NCBI GenBank assembly: GCA_046260765.1
Contig: JBHEOO010000009.1
Span: 1-64,000, forward strand
Length of the DNA: 64,000 bases
Source of the DNA: Chromatocurvus sp046260765
GTDB lineage: Bacteria; Pseudomonadota; Gammaproteobacteria; Pseudomonadales; Halieaceae
Direction of reading: 5' to 3'
In this document: positions 25,006 through 33,952 of the stretch, piece by piece
Layout of the letters: each line of letters opens with the position of its first letter
Position numbering within the stretch: position 1 is the first letter of the stretch
The notes under the pieces: model-generated
Databases searched by the model: none
Seen by the model: only the letters and a program-made list of their open reading frames with translations
What the model was told of the DNA's origin: nothing
Position numbers and translations under genes: made by a program

Positions 25006-26049
25006 ATGCAGTACCGGAAACTGGGCAATACGGATATCGATGTCAGCGTGATCTGCCTTGGAACCATGACCTATGGGCAGCAGAACACCAGCGAAGACGC
25101 CGCGAGGCAGCTGGATTACGCCCTGTCGCGCGGCGTCAACTTCATCGACACGGCCGAGATGTATCCGGTGCCACCGCGAGCAGATACCCAGGGTGAGACC
25201 GAACGCTTTATCGGTCAGTGGCTGGCGCGCAGCGGCAGGCGCAACGAGATTGTTCTCGCCACGAAGGTCGCTGGCCGCGGTGACGGCAACTCGGGCGTGG
25301 ATCACCTTAGAAATGGGCCGCGCCTGGACCGCGCGCAGATACATCAGGCCATCGACGATTCCCTCGGCCGGCTGCAGACCGATCACGTCGATCTGTATCA
25401 GGTGCACTGGCCGGAACGCGCGACAAATTTTTTCGGGCGCCTGGGCTACCTGCATCGCGACGATGACGGCGTCGCAATTGAGGAAACCCTGTCGGCTCTG
25501 GGCGAGCTGGTGCAGGCCGGTAAGGTCCGCCATATCGGCATTTCCAATGAAACGCCCTGGGGTATTCTCGAGTACCTGCGCCTCGCTCGGGAGAAGCGTC
25601 TGCCGCGTATCGTCAGCATCCAGAATCCCTACAATCTCCTCAACCGCTCATTTGAAGTGGGTCTGGCGGAAATTGCCATACGGGAGCAGGTTGGCCTGCT
25701 GGCGTACTCGCCGCTGGCCTTCGGTATGCTCAGCGGCAAGTACCTGGACGGCGCACTGCCGGTCGACTCCCGGCTGGCCCTGTTCGAGCGATTCTCACGC
25801 TATGGATCCCCGGGCGCAGAAGCGGCCACGGCAGCGTATGTTGAACTTGCACGGGAGTATGGACTGGATCCGGCGCAAATGGCGCTGGCCTTTGTCAACA
25901 GCCGTCAGTTCACCACGGCAAACATCATTGGCGCGACCACGCTGGAACAGCTGCGTGACAATATTGATAGCATTGATGTAACGCTCGAGAAACCGCTGTT
26001 GAAAGCGCTGGAGACGCTACACAGCAGATACTGCATACCGGCGCCCTGA
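25006..26049 (+). CDS. tas: Aldo/keto reductase, Tas family
   Basis: This is an NADPH-dependent aldo/keto reductase of 347 residues, close to E. coli Tas in length and sequence. It has the N-terminal YRKLGNTDIDVS, the catalytic Asp/Tyr in FIDTAEMYPVPP, the Lys in LATKV, and the His in VDLYQVHWPER, so the tetrad Asp-Tyr-Lys-His is complete. The cofactor site includes IGATTLEQLRDNI near the C-terminus. Tas is known for a suppressor effect on tyrosine auxotrophy, but its natural substrate is uncertain. The ATG follows AGGAG by a short spacer. Confidence 0.93.
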   Translation: MQYRKLGNTDIDVSVICLGTMTYGQQNTSEDAARQLDYALSRGVNFIDTAEMYPVPPRADTQGETERFIGQWLARSGRRNEIVLATKVAGRGDGNSGVDHLRNGPRLDRAQIHQAIDDSLGRLQTDHVDLYQVHWPERATNFFGRLGYLHRDDDGVAIEETLSALGELVQAGKVRHIGISNETPWGILEYLRLAREKRLPRIVSIQNPYNLLNRSFEVGLAEIAIREQVGLLAYSPLAFGMLSGKYLDGALPVDSRLALFERFSRYGSPGAEAATAAYVELAREYGLDPAQMALAFVNSRQFTTANIIGATTLEQLRDNIDSIDVTLEKPLLKALETLHSRYCIPAP

Positions 26050-26078
26050 ACAAGAGGCACGGGAAATCGCTGACCCTG

Positions 26079-26393
26079 TCAGAACACCCAGGCAATCAGC
26101 AGCCAGAAAATGGCGAAGAACAGGAAAAAGCCGCCGAGCATGAACTGCAGTTCACCGAGAAGCCCGTCGCCGGCAACAACAGCAAAGACAATGAAAAGAA
26201 TCGCCGTGGTAAAAAACGCGATCACTGCAGCATCGCGCAGACCGAGTCCGGGATCCAGCTGCGTCGCGACGATGTCGCTAAGCGTTGGCAGCATGAACAG
26301 CATTCCCAGGCCAATGACCGCGACCAGTGATAGCAGCACCACCGCGAGTCGACGCGACTCCGCCTTGTCCTTGTTGTCGGACTCACCTACCAC
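26079..26393 (-). CDS. Small three-helix membrane protein, uncharacterised
   Basis: This 104-residue protein has a charged N-terminus (GESDNKDKAESRR) and three hydrophobic helices near residues 16-36, 52-70 and 78-102. It starts only 2 bp after the stop of the bacterial PH-domain gene, so the two are probably co-translated. I do not recognise the family. A helper or membrane anchor for the PH-domain protein is a guess from position only. Confidence 0.6.
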   Translation of the reverse strand: MVGESDNKDKAESRRLAVVLLSLVAVIGLGMLFMLPTLSDIVATQLDPGLGLRDAAVIAFFTTAILFIVFAVVAGDGLLGELQFMLGGFFLFFAIFWLLIAWVF

Positions 26394-26395
26394 GT

Positions 26396-26773
26396 TCAGG
26401 CTCCGTTCTGGCCCATCTTGATCAACTCGCGGATGCGATTGGGATCGGGCATCCCCTTGGCAACGATCTCGGGATTATCCCCTGCCGTGAAGATCGATAT
26501 GGTACCGACACCGAAGATACGGTTAAAAAACGACTGCTTGACCCTCACAGTGCGCACAATGCCGATATTGACCTCAGAGCGCTCCTTGCTCAGCAAGCCT
26601 TTCTCGAAAAGGATCTCGTTCTCGAACACCGTGAGCTTTGATGACTTAACCTGCAGGTACCACCACAGCAGAATAATGACCCCAACCGCAACGGGAATGA
26701 GCAGAACGGCCAGGATAAAGCCAAGGGGGTTATTCTTGAACATAGCCGGATGTTCTGCGTAAAGCTCTTTCAC
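26396..26773 (-). CDS. Membrane protein with bacterial PH-like domain (bPH2/YdbS-type)
   Basis: A membrane segment at about residues 18-40 (FILAVLLIPVAVGVIILLWW) is followed by a PH-like domain of about 80 residues. The stretch KLTVFENEILFEKGLLSKER, then VNIGIVRTVRVKQSFFNRIFGVGTI, is the typical bPH2 signature (YdbS/YdbT, PF03703). These domains are small beta-barrel membrane proteins without an established biochemical role, some linked to cell-envelope stress. The length is 125 residues. It forms a pair with the three-helix protein that follows. Confidence 0.85.
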   Translation of the reverse strand: MKELYAEHPAMFKNNPLGFILAVLLIPVAVGVIILLWWYLQVKSSKLTVFENEILFEKGLLSKERSEVNIGIVRTVRVKQSFFNRIFGVGTISIFTAGDNPEIVAKGMPDPNRIRELIKMGQNGA

Positions 26774-26832
26774 GCTGTTCTCCTTGTGTTGTTTATGAAG
26801 TTCTGCAGGCTTGACCCGATCATCGCCCGTGC

Positions 26833-27291
26833 TCAGCCAGGACGCGGCAGCACCTTCGCAGTTTCCAGCATTTGCCGCAATGATTCCAATGCGTCATCGC
26901 TGTAGACCCTCCCGGGGCCCGGGCGCCCCCAGACAGGGTCTGGCCAGCAGAAGTCACCGGGACGTCGGCCCAGCACATGCAGGTGCAGCTGTGGCACTAC
27001 GTTGCCCAGCGCACCCAGGTTTACCTTGGGGTAATCCAGCGGCCCCTTGAGCACCGCAGACAGATCCGCCGCCGTCTGCATAAGTGCGTCTCGAGCGGCA
27101 ACGGGCATATCCAGCAGATCGCTGCAGTCGGTGTCCGGGACGAGCAGGAACCAGTGCAGCGCCGCCTCGCGGGACAGCAGCAGCCAGGCATCACCGCTGC
27201 GGCCCAGTGTGTGGCAGTCTGCGGCAAGCCGAGGATGCAGAGTCACGCTCGTCGCAGCACCCGCGCTATCGTCTTTCACAGCCCCACTCAC
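26833..27291 (-). CDS. HIT-domain protein (histidine triad nucleotide hydrolase)
   Basis: This is a nucleotide hydrolase or transferase of the HIT superfamily, 152 residues. The active-site region reads VPQLHLHVLGR: two histidines of the triad are present and the first position is Gln, as in many members of the QxHxH subgroup. WFLLVPD and NLGALGNVVP are further family marks. Typical substrates are AMP derivatives or dinucleoside polyphosphates. It begins 30 bp after the DHH phosphoesterase gene on the same strand. Both may act on nucleotides, but a joint pathway is not demonstrated. Confidence 0.87.
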   Translation of the reverse strand: MSGAVKDDSAGAATSVTLHPRLAADCHTLGRSGDAWLLLSREAALHWFLLVPDTDCSDLLDMPVAARDALMQTAADLSAVLKGPLDYPKVNLGALGNVVPQLHLHVLGRRPGDFCWPDPVWGRPGPGRVYSDDALESLRQMLETAKVLPRPG

Positions 27292-27321
27292 GGCAGCGAC
27301 CCCCGATCAGCGGTCACCGCC

Positions 27322-28293
27322 TCACGTACTGGCATCACGGTAGAACGTCGCGAAAGCGCCGACAAACGCGGGCAGCTGATCGGTCGCCAGGTTATTGATG
27401 CCCGCCGCTGCAGCGCGACCACCCCCCGTGGGGTACTGCCGACAGAATACGTCGGCACCGGTACGGTTGGATAGCGGCGCGCGCACGCTGACCAGCAGCC
27501 CGCCTCCGGGCTTTTCCGTGACAACAGCGTGTGCCCGCTCCGGATACTCGTTTGCCAGCGCGTTACCATAGACACCGCTGACGCGACGTGCCCACGGCGC
27601 ATCGGGAAGCACGTATACCGCGGCGACATCGTCGGCATGCTCGGCCTGTATCGACCGCGCCGCCGCCAGATCCTCATGGTAGCCACTCTCCAGTTTCTCG
27701 AAGGTATCGCGGTTGTCACGCATGAAGACGTGCGGATCCGGGTACGGCAGCAATTCCCGGTAAAGATCGCCGGGATGAAAATGCAGCTCCGCGAGATCAG
27801 AACCATAGCCGTTGTAATTGATGTAGATGCCGAGATTTTCCAGCTGATCAAGATCAGCCGCCGAGAGGTCGAGGGGCCGCGCCAGCCGCTGTGCGCTTTC
27901 GCGCAGATTATCGCCAAACGTGCCAACGATCGCCCAGGCGCGCCCGGCGCCCGCCAGGTAGCCATTCACCAGCAGGCTGGTGCAGACCGTGGATTCGGTA
28001 TTGATATGGGTTTCGAGGGCATTGCTGGAGGGAATTTCGCCGGCGTAGTGATGGTCGCAATACCACACCGAGGCACCCGCCTCGAGCACGCGGCAGAGCG
28101 CATCGCGGTTCTTGTCCAGCGACACATCGAGAACGCACACGCGATCGCCAGAGGCGGCACTGACACGGTCCAGCAACGCAATGTCGCGCTTGACGCCGGT
28201 TACCAGTGTGGCGTCCCGTGGCTCGGCCTGGCGCAGCTGCAGAAGCGCGCAGATACCATCGGCATCACCATTGAACACATCAAAATCGGCCAT
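27322..28293 (-). CDS. DHH/DHHA1-type phosphoesterase
   Basis: This is a manganese-dependent phosphoesterase with the DHH fold, 323 residues. Motif I is FNGDADGICAL, motif III is CDHHYAG, and GTFGDN supplies another metal ligand. The C-terminal DHHA1-like substrate domain has GGGRAAAAG, where the classical family has GG-H-AAG, so one substrate-contact residue differs. Relatives cleave short oligonucleotides, pAp or cyclic dinucleotides; which of these applies is not visible. It lies between the O-antigen module and the HIT gene on the same strand. Confidence 0.85.
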   Translation of the reverse strand: MADFDVFNGDADGICALLQLRQAEPRDATLVTGVKRDIALLDRVSAASGDRVCVLDVSLDKNRDALCRVLEAGASVWYCDHHYAGEIPSSNALETHINTESTVCTSLLVNGYLAGAGRAWAIVGTFGDNLRESAQRLARPLDLSAADLDQLENLGIYINYNGYGSDLAELHFHPGDLYRELLPYPDPHVFMRDNRDTFEKLESGYHEDLAAARSIQAEHADDVAAVYVLPDAPWARRVSGVYGNALANEYPERAHAVVTEKPGGGLLVSVRAPLSNRTGADVFCRQYPTGGGRAAAAGINNLATDQLPAFVGAFATFYRDAST

Positions 28294-28353
28294 AAGCCAC
28301 CTCGCTGAAGATTGCAGGCCCCCACCACAACGGGCGGCGAGGGCAGGCTGGGG

Positions 28354-30375
28354 TTATCCGGTAAAAAGAGGCTTGACGTTGGAGTCGCCCAGCTCGGGAA
28401 TGGCGCTTACACGTCGCCCGGCGCGGCCCTGCTTGACCCATAGATGGTCGTGACGGATTTCATGACGCGCAAAGCCGCTGACTGCTGCCGCAAGGATCTC
28501 GGTAATGCCGCGGCAGTCGAGCCGATCACAGCAGCCCATGAGATCTTTCAGGGCTGACATGACCTCGCGATACGGCAGGCTCTCTTCTTCGGCCCGCATG
28601 ATCATGGGGTGCCCCGTGCCGCTTACCGATGTGCCGAGCAGAAGTTCCTCGTGAAGTTTTTCCCCGGGCCGCAGGCCGATAAACTCGATATCCAGGCCAC
28701 TGCGCGAGGGTGTCCGGCTGCCCACTTCATGGCCCGAAAGCCGGATCATGCGCTTGGCAAGATCGACAATCTGCACGGGCTCGCCCATGTCGAGAACGAA
28801 CACGTCGCCACCTGTGCCCATGGCACCCGCCTGCAGAACCAGCTGCGCTGCCTCCTGAATGCTCATGAAGTAACGCGACACTTCCGGGTGGGTCACCGTG
28901 ACAGGACCGCCGTTTTCAATCTGTTCGCGAAACAGGGGCACAACCGATCCGGAAGAGCCGAGGACGTTGCCGAAGCGCACCATGCAGAACCTTGTGCCGA
29001 CATCCTCCTGCGCCAGTCCCTGCAGAATCAATTCGGCAAAACGCTTCGATGCGCCCATGATGTTTGTCGGGCGCACCGCCTTATCGGTGGAGATCAGGAC
29101 AAAGGTCTCGACCCGGGCCTTGCGTGCAGCCTCGGCGGCGTGCCACGTGCCGAAAACGTTGTTGGCAACGCCCTCGGCCACGTTGTACTCCACCATCGGC
29201 ACATGCTTGTAGGCCGCCGCGTGGTAGACAGTCTGCACGGAAAACGTACGGAAAATGGTCTCGAGGCGACGCTGGTCACGCACCGAACCCAGCAGGCAGG
29301 CCATTTCAACATAGTTGCCCGCACGGGACTGCACGTCCTTGAGTTCCCGCTCTATGCTGTAGAGCGCGAACTCGGAATTGTCGAGAAGAATCAGCTCCCG
29401 CGGTCCCGCGGCAAGAATCTGCCGGCACAGTTCAGCACCGATTGACCCACCGGCGCCGGTTACCATGACAACCTTGTCGGTAATGCAGCGATCAATCAGC
29501 TCCGGATGCGGAGGCACCGGGTCGCGACCCAGCAGGTCGTCAAGGTCGATGTCCTGTATCTGATTGACGCTGGCGACACCGGACACCAGCTCACTGATCT
29601 TGGGCACGGTACGCACGTGCACTGGCAGTCCGACAAGGGAGTTGATGATTTCCCGGCGGCGATCATGGGTGGCGGACGGTATGGCGAGAAGCACCTGGGT
29701 AATGCTGTGCTCCTGTATCAGGCGCTCTATATCCCTCGGGTTGACTACCTGGAGTCCATTGATGACAGAGTGCTGGGACTGCGGATCGTCGTCGACAAAG
29801 GCCACGACGCGGTACTGTTCGCCGTGGTGCAGCGCTGTCAGCAACTGGCGGCCGGACTCCCCGGCACCATAAATAAGGACATTCTTGGAGCTTGAACGCA
29901 GTTTGGACTGGTAATACGCGCGAACCACGAGGCGCGACCCGCCGATACTGAACATGATCAGTGCCCAGTAAACGAAGGGCAGTGCCCTGGGCACATCGGC
30001 GCGGGTGAAAAACACCGCCGCTCCGAGGACTAACGTGGAATAACTGGCGGCCGTGATAATGGCCCAGATGGCCTGCTGGCCCATGAAGCGAATGACGGCG
30101 CGATAGAGCCCCAGACGCAGAAAAATGATGGCGCTTGCGACAAGCGTCAGTAATGCACAGGCGATTTCAACGGCGCCAGGCTGGACCTGGCTGGCACCTG
30201 AGGGATAGGCAACCGCCACCCACATGGCGCCCGCCACAAAGACCATATCAATGAGCAGGACGGCGGCCTGCTTGATATTACGTGGCAGCTCAACGAGCTT
30301 TCCGGTGGCGTCACGCACGCTATGCCAGATGCTGGCACCGGCCTGCAACAAACGCACGGCTGCTTTTCTGACCAA
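28354..30375 (-). CDS. wbpM: UDP-GlcNAc 4,6-dehydratase, WbpM/PglF type
   Basis: This integral membrane sugar-nucleotide dehydratase of 673 residues should turn UDP-GlcNAc into UDP-2-acetamido-4-keto-2,6-dideoxyglucose. Four membrane helices fill about residues 40-155, then a CoA-binding-like Rossmann domain (LIYGAGESG) and the catalytic SDR domain with VTGAGGSIGAELCRQI, ISTDKAVRPTNIMG and FGNVLGSSGSV. The S-T-D-K arrangement replaces the Tyr-x3-Lys of ordinary SDRs, as in WbpM/PglF large dehydratases. It is the last gene of the three-gene O-antigen initiation module and starts 69 bp after the transferase gene. Confidence 0.95.
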   Translation of the reverse strand: MVRKAAVRLLQAGASIWHSVRDATGKLVELPRNIKQAAVLLIDMVFVAGAMWVAVAYPSGASQVQPGAVEIACALLTLVASAIIFLRLGLYRAVIRFMGQQAIWAIITAASYSTLVLGAAVFFTRADVPRALPFVYWALIMFSIGGSRLVVRAYYQSKLRSSSKNVLIYGAGESGRQLLTALHHGEQYRVVAFVDDDPQSQHSVINGLQVVNPRDIERLIQEHSITQVLLAIPSATHDRRREIINSLVGLPVHVRTVPKISELVSGVASVNQIQDIDLDDLLGRDPVPPHPELIDRCITDKVVMVTGAGGSIGAELCRQILAAGPRELILLDNSEFALYSIERELKDVQSRAGNYVEMACLLGSVRDQRRLETIFRTFSVQTVYHAAAYKHVPMVEYNVAEGVANNVFGTWHAAEAARKARVETFVLISTDKAVRPTNIMGASKRFAELILQGLAQEDVGTRFCMVRFGNVLGSSGSVVPLFREQIENGGPVTVTHPEVSRYFMSIQEAAQLVLQAGAMGTGGDVFVLDMGEPVQIVDLAKRMIRLSGHEVGSRTPSRSGLDIEFIGLRPGEKLHEELLLGTSVSGTGHPMIMRAEEESLPYREVMSALKDLMGCCDRLDCRGITEILAAAVSGFARHEIRHDHLWVKQGRAGRRVSAIPELGDSNVKPLFTG

Positions 30376-30444
30376 GTTGTCACTCCGCGCTGGTTGGGGC
30401 GCACGCCGGTGTTTGTTTGTTGTGCGACCGGTCTGAGCGTGATG

Positions 30445-31425
30445 TTACTTTATTGACCGTAATTTGACCATGGCGATCAGCAGCGGCAGATACGCCAGAA
30501 CAACCAGCACCGCAGCATGACCGGGCTGCAGGCTGGCGACCAGGGCCAGAGGTGCAAGCCAGAACCACTGCACCGTAAGAAAGAGCAGGTCAACGCGTCT
30601 GTGCGATTGCCAGCATAGTGCCAGTCGCTGGTACAGGTGCTGTCGATGCGCCTGCCAGACCGCCTCCCGTCGCCACAAGCGAAAGACCAGCGTTGTTACC
30701 GAATCCGCGATAAACAGGGCGAGCAGTATCAGCCCCGGGTAGATGGGAATACCTTCAATACACCAACCCGCGACCAGCAGTGATGCCAGCAGATAGCCAC
30801 CGGGAATACTCCCGGCATCGCCCATGAACAGCCGCGCCGGAGGGAAATTAAGGAAAAGGAGACCGGTGAATGCACCCGCCGTAGCAAGGCAGAAAGCGAC
30901 GTACCAGTCGCTCGCACCCTGCAGGGCGGCAAGGACGCCAAGGACCAGGGAGGCTGAAAGGGCCTGCAGTGCAGCGAGTCCGTCAATACCATCCATAAAG
31001 TTGAAAAGATTGATGAACGCAAGAATCCAGAGCGCGGCAAGTCCGGCAAAGGCCCAGTCTGATGGGCTCTGTCCGGGGCTGCAGAGCCAGAGCGCCGTCA
31101 GCGACGCGGCCAGTGCATACAGCCCCAGACGCAGGCGAACGCCCAGATGCGCGAGATCATCGGCCAGACCCAGCAACGACAGAAGAGCACTGGTGATGAG
31201 CAACACAAAGCCGGCCCACGGCAGCGGCGGACCGACGAGGAGCAGCGACAGCGACAGCGCGGAGAACACCGCGACACCGGCACCGCTGACAGTTGCCACG
31301 CGGTGTGAGCTGCGCGCTTCCGGGTGCGCCAACCAGCCGGCGGCTGCGGCTCGCTGCCGATACACCACGCACAAAGCCGTCGCGGCCATCATGGCGAGAA
31401 AGAAAACAGGCAGCGTGTTGTTCAC
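30445..31425 (-). CDS. wbpL: Undecaprenyl-phosphate sugar-1-phosphate transferase, WecA/WbpL family
   Basis: This polytopic glycosyltransferase-4 family enzyme (326 residues, about ten helices) starts O-antigen units by moving an N-acetylhexosamine-1-phosphate from UDP onto undecaprenyl phosphate. Signature sites are GLADDL (Mg-binding Asp-Asp), INLFNFMDGIDG, FPPARLFMGDAGS, and the cytoplasmic HRQHLYQRL. Upstream lies the 4-reductase with a 4-bp overlap (ATGA), so the two are translationally coupled. In P. aeruginosa, WbpL is specific for FucNAc or QuiNAc and GlcNAc; the neighbours here point to QuiNAc or FucNAc. Confidence 0.93.
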   Translation of the reverse strand: MNNTLPVFFLAMMAATALCVVYRQRAAAAGWLAHPEARSSHRVATVSGAGVAVFSALSLSLLLVGPPLPWAGFVLLITSALLSLLGLADDLAHLGVRLRLGLYALAASLTALWLCSPGQSPSDWAFAGLAALWILAFINLFNFMDGIDGLAALQALSASLVLGVLAALQGASDWYVAFCLATAGAFTGLLFLNFPPARLFMGDAGSIPGGYLLASLLVAGWCIEGIPIYPGLILLALFIADSVTTLVFRLWRREAVWQAHRQHLYQRLALCWQSHRRVDLLFLTVQWFWLAPLALVASLQPGHAAVLVVLAYLPLLIAMVKLRSIK

Positions 31426-32372
31426 GCGACGGTCGCAGTATCCAGCATCGTCGGCAATACGTCCTCAAAACGCTGCTGCGGACGCCAGCCCGTTGCGGCA
31501 CGTACCGCTGTACTGTCGTAAAGGTCGTGTCCGAGCAGTGCTGCGGTCGTCGCACCTGACATTGCGCCGTTTCGCAGATCGACGCAGGCGCCCAGAATAC
31601 GCCAGCAGGCAGCCGGGAGAATCAGTCGGGGCGCGGGGCGCCCCATCGCATCGGCCATCGCCAGCATCAGTCGTTGCGTGCTGTAGGCCTCCCCGTCGGT
31701 GACATTCCATACGGCGCCCGCTTTCGGCAGTGGCCCGGCAGCACCATTCACGAGGCTGACCACGAGTCGCACAAGATCATCGCGAGACACCATGGAACGC
31801 GCCCCTGCTTCCGGTATCAACGGCAGACCGCGCTTCACCCAGGACATCAACGACGCGAGGTTGCCGCCGACGCCCGCTCCGTAGACGAGAGCGGGGCGCA
31901 GCGACACAAGCTGCATTCTGGAATCGCCGGCGAGTCGGGACAGGGCGATTTCCGCGCGACGCTTACTGACGGCATAGGCTCCGCCAGGCTCAGCAAGCTC
32001 CGTCTCGCATCGAGGCTTCGGACCCGCGGCAGGCCCCATGGCCTTGACGCTGCTGAGGAAAATGAAGCGCTCCACGCCATCACGGACAGCGCGCCGGGCA
32101 AGCGCAAGGGTAGCCCTTTCGTTGACCGCGATATGCCGCACCGCGGGCGCCTGCCGATGTGCTATTCCCGCGCTGTGAACAACCACGTCCACACCCTGCA
32201 GCGACAGCGTCGGGGATAACGGTGTGCAAAGATCCTCGACGATATGCGCCGTTGAGGCTGGCGCAGCACCGTGACTTCGCACCAGGCAGACTACCTCGTG
32301 ACCTGCATCAAGCAGTGCCCGGCACACAGCGCCGCCAATAAAACCCGTCGCTCCTGTTACAAGACACCTCAA
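31422..32372 (-). CDS. NAD-dependent epimerase/dehydratase, probable UDP-4-keto-6-deoxy-HexNAc 4-reductase (WbpV/WbpK-like)
   Basis: This is a short-chain dehydrogenase of the extended type: cofactor site CLVTGATGFIGG at the N-terminus, Ser in FLSSVKAMG, and Tyr-x3-Lys in YAVSKRRAE. Homologues WbpV/WbpK (P. aeruginosa) and WreQ (Rhizobium) reduce the WbpM product to UDP-QuiNAc or UDP-FucNAc. I choose the TTG at 32372 as start: it places the Rossmann motif at the N-terminus and has a GGGGG ribosome site nine bases upstream. An ATG at 32447 would add a Cys/Arg-rich extension. The length is 316 residues. Which epimer is made is not decided by sequence. Confidence 0.85.
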   Translation of the reverse strand: MRCLVTGATGFIGGAVCRALLDAGHEVVCLVRSHGAAPASTAHIVEDLCTPLSPTLSLQGVDVVVHSAGIAHRQAPAVRHIAVNERATLALARRAVRDGVERFIFLSSVKAMGPAAGPKPRCETELAEPGGAYAVSKRRAEIALSRLAGDSRMQLVSLRPALVYGAGVGGNLASLMSWVKRGLPLIPEAGARSMVSRDDLVRLVVSLVNGAAGPLPKAGAVWNVTDGEAYSTQRLMLAMADAMGRPAPRLILPAACWRILGACVDLRNGAMSGATTAALLGHDLYDSTAVRAATGWRPQQRFEDVLPTMLDTATVA

Positions 32373-32465
32373 ACGCCTGCAGCCCCCGCACCGAAAACCA
32401 GAAAGTGACTGCCGCCGGAAAGTCCGGCAGCAGTTGCCAGCGGCCATGATACGGATGCCGTGGCC

Positions 32466-32777
32466 TCATTCCAGCGTTATCGCCTCCCGATTGCGCGCCA
32501 GGGTAGCCTCCCCGACACCGCTTACATCCATCAGCTCTTCGATGGACTCGAACGGTCCGTACATCTCCCGGTATTGCACGATAGCCTCGGCACGGGCTCG
32601 ACCGACCCCCTGCAACACGGAGGACAGTTCCTCGGCATCTGCGGTGTTGATATTGACCACTTGCGCTGGCGCCTGCTCCTGCATCGACACCTGCTCAAGA
32701 GGCTCTTCCTGCGCCTGCACAGATGGCACCAGCAGTCCGCCCGTTACCAGGCAAATCAACAGTAAAAAAGTCTTCAT
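32466..32777 (-). CDS. comEA: ComEA-like helix-hairpin-helix DNA-binding protein
   Basis: This small periplasmic protein of 103 residues has a signal peptide (FLLLICLVTGGLLVPSVQA) and a C-terminal helix-hairpin-helix pair. It starts with VVNINTADAEELSSVLQGVG, and VSGVGEATLARNREAI closes the second hairpin. ComEA binds incoming double-stranded DNA in the periplasm during natural transformation; many gammaproteobacterial homologues are annotated from sequence only. ATG 32777 gives a proper signal peptide, unlike the longer frame from 32825. In Pseudomonas a comEA homologue also lies near the O-antigen locus (from memory). Confidence 0.9.
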   Translation of the reverse strand: MKTFLLLICLVTGGLLVPSVQAQEEPLEQVSMQEQAPAQVVNINTADAEELSSVLQGVGRARAEAIVQYREMYGPFESIEELMDVSGVGEATLARNREAITLE

Positions 32778-32925
32778 CGCATCGTCTCCATGACTGTATT
32801 GCGATACCGGCAGAGTGCACGGCACGCGGCAGCCGCCATCCCGGCAACTGGTCCCTGAAGACTAGCAGGTGCCGGGAGGCGTCCAAAGACAATGAATCGA
32901 TCTGATGGAAAAGCGCATCGGCGGA

Positions 32926-33663
32926 CTATCCGGCCGCGACAGAAAGCTCTGCAATGATCGCGTTAAGAGCAGTGACGGGGTCTGCGGCCGATGTTACAGA
33001 GCGACCAATCACGAGATAATCCGAACCCAGTTCCAGTGCGGCGGCGGGGGTCACCACACGGCGCTGGTCTCCCGCATCGCCACCCGACGTGCGAATGCCA
33101 GGCGTCACCAGGGCGAATGCATCGCCGCAGGCACGTCGCAGCGACGGTGCCTCCTGTGCTGAGCAAACAACGCCGTCGAGACCGGCACTCGCCGTCAGCG
33201 TGGCCAGTCGCAGAACCCGCTCGGCCACCGTTTCCGTATAACCCAGCTCGGCGAAATCAGACTCGTCCATGCTGGTCAGCACGGTAACGCCTATCAGCAG
33301 CGGCGGACGGCGACAGCCCGTCATCGCCTGCACCGCGGCCTCGAGCATGCGCCTGCCACCACTGGCGTGCACGTTGACCATCCAGACCCCGAGATCCGCG
33401 GCGGCGCGCAAGGCCTGCGCGACGGTATTGGGAATATCGTGAAACTTGAGATCCAGGAAAACCTCGAAACCGGCGTGCTGCAATTGCTCGACTACGGCGG
33501 GCCCCGCGCGGGTAAACAATTCCTTGCCCACCTTTACGCGGCAGAGCTGCGGGTCGAGGCGTCCGGCCAGGGCAAGCGCCGCCCTCGCATCGGCTACATC
33601 GAGGGCGACAATGATCGGGGAGCCCGGGATGCGTCCGCCGGATGAGTCATTCACGGGCGACAA
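32926..33663 (-). CDS. pyrF: Orotidine 5'-phosphate decarboxylase
   Basis: The enzyme turns OMP into UMP, the last step of de novo pyrimidine synthesis. The TIM-barrel family marks are IVALDVADARAA, KVGKELFT, and the active-site loop FLDLKFHDIPNTV (Asp-x-Lys-x2-Asp). The C-terminal phosphate-binding part has TPGIRTSGGDAGDQRRV and YLVIGRSVT. The length of 245 residues is normal. Its ATG overlaps the end of lapA by 17 bp, so the two are probably co-transcribed with ihfB, as in many gammaproteobacteria. Confidence 0.96.
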   Translation of the reverse strand: MSPVNDSSGGRIPGSPIIVALDVADARAALALAGRLDPQLCRVKVGKELFTRAGPAVVEQLQHAGFEVFLDLKFHDIPNTVAQALRAAADLGVWMVNVHASGGRRMLEAAVQAMTGCRRPPLLIGVTVLTSMDESDFAELGYTETVAERVLRLATLTASAGLDGVVCSAQEAPSLRRACGDAFALVTPGIRTSGGDAGDQRRVVTPAAALELGSDYLVIGRSVTSAADPVTALNAIIAELSVAAG

Positions 33664-33952
33664 TACCGCGGTGGCGCAGGCGCTCAGCTTCGCGCTGGGC
33701 CCCGGTCAGCTGCCGGTTGAGCAGGCGCATGCGTGTGCGCAGGCGCAGGGAAACAAAACTGGACATGAGCACACCGCACAGCCCGCCGAGAGCGAACGCC
33801 GCCAACACCCACAGCGCCAGGCTGCGGGGTGCGAACTGGTAAAAAAACAGATCAAGAGGAACCCGGACTTCATTCTGCAGCGCGAACAGTACACCGATAC
33901 CCGCCATGGCAAAGACCACGACGATACCGGCGATGCCGCGCAAAAAACTCAC
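33647..33952 (-). CDS. lapA: LapA-domain membrane protein (YciS)
   Basis: This small inner-membrane protein of 101 residues has two helices (about residues 5-25 and 44-66) followed by an Arg-rich cytoplasmic tail that can form a helix. In E. coli, LapA (YciS) and LapB regulate LPS synthesis through LpxC stability; lapB itself is not next to this copy, where pyrF follows instead. It overlaps ihfB by 4 bp. The assignment rests on the pattern FALQNEVRVPLDLFFYQFAP, typical of the LapA domain, and on conserved gene order. Confidence 0.85.
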   Translation of the reverse strand: MSFLRGIAGIVVVFAMAGIGVLFALQNEVRVPLDLFFYQFAPRSLALWVLAAFALGGLCGVLMSSFVSLRLRTRMRLLNRQLTGAQREAERLRHRGIVARE

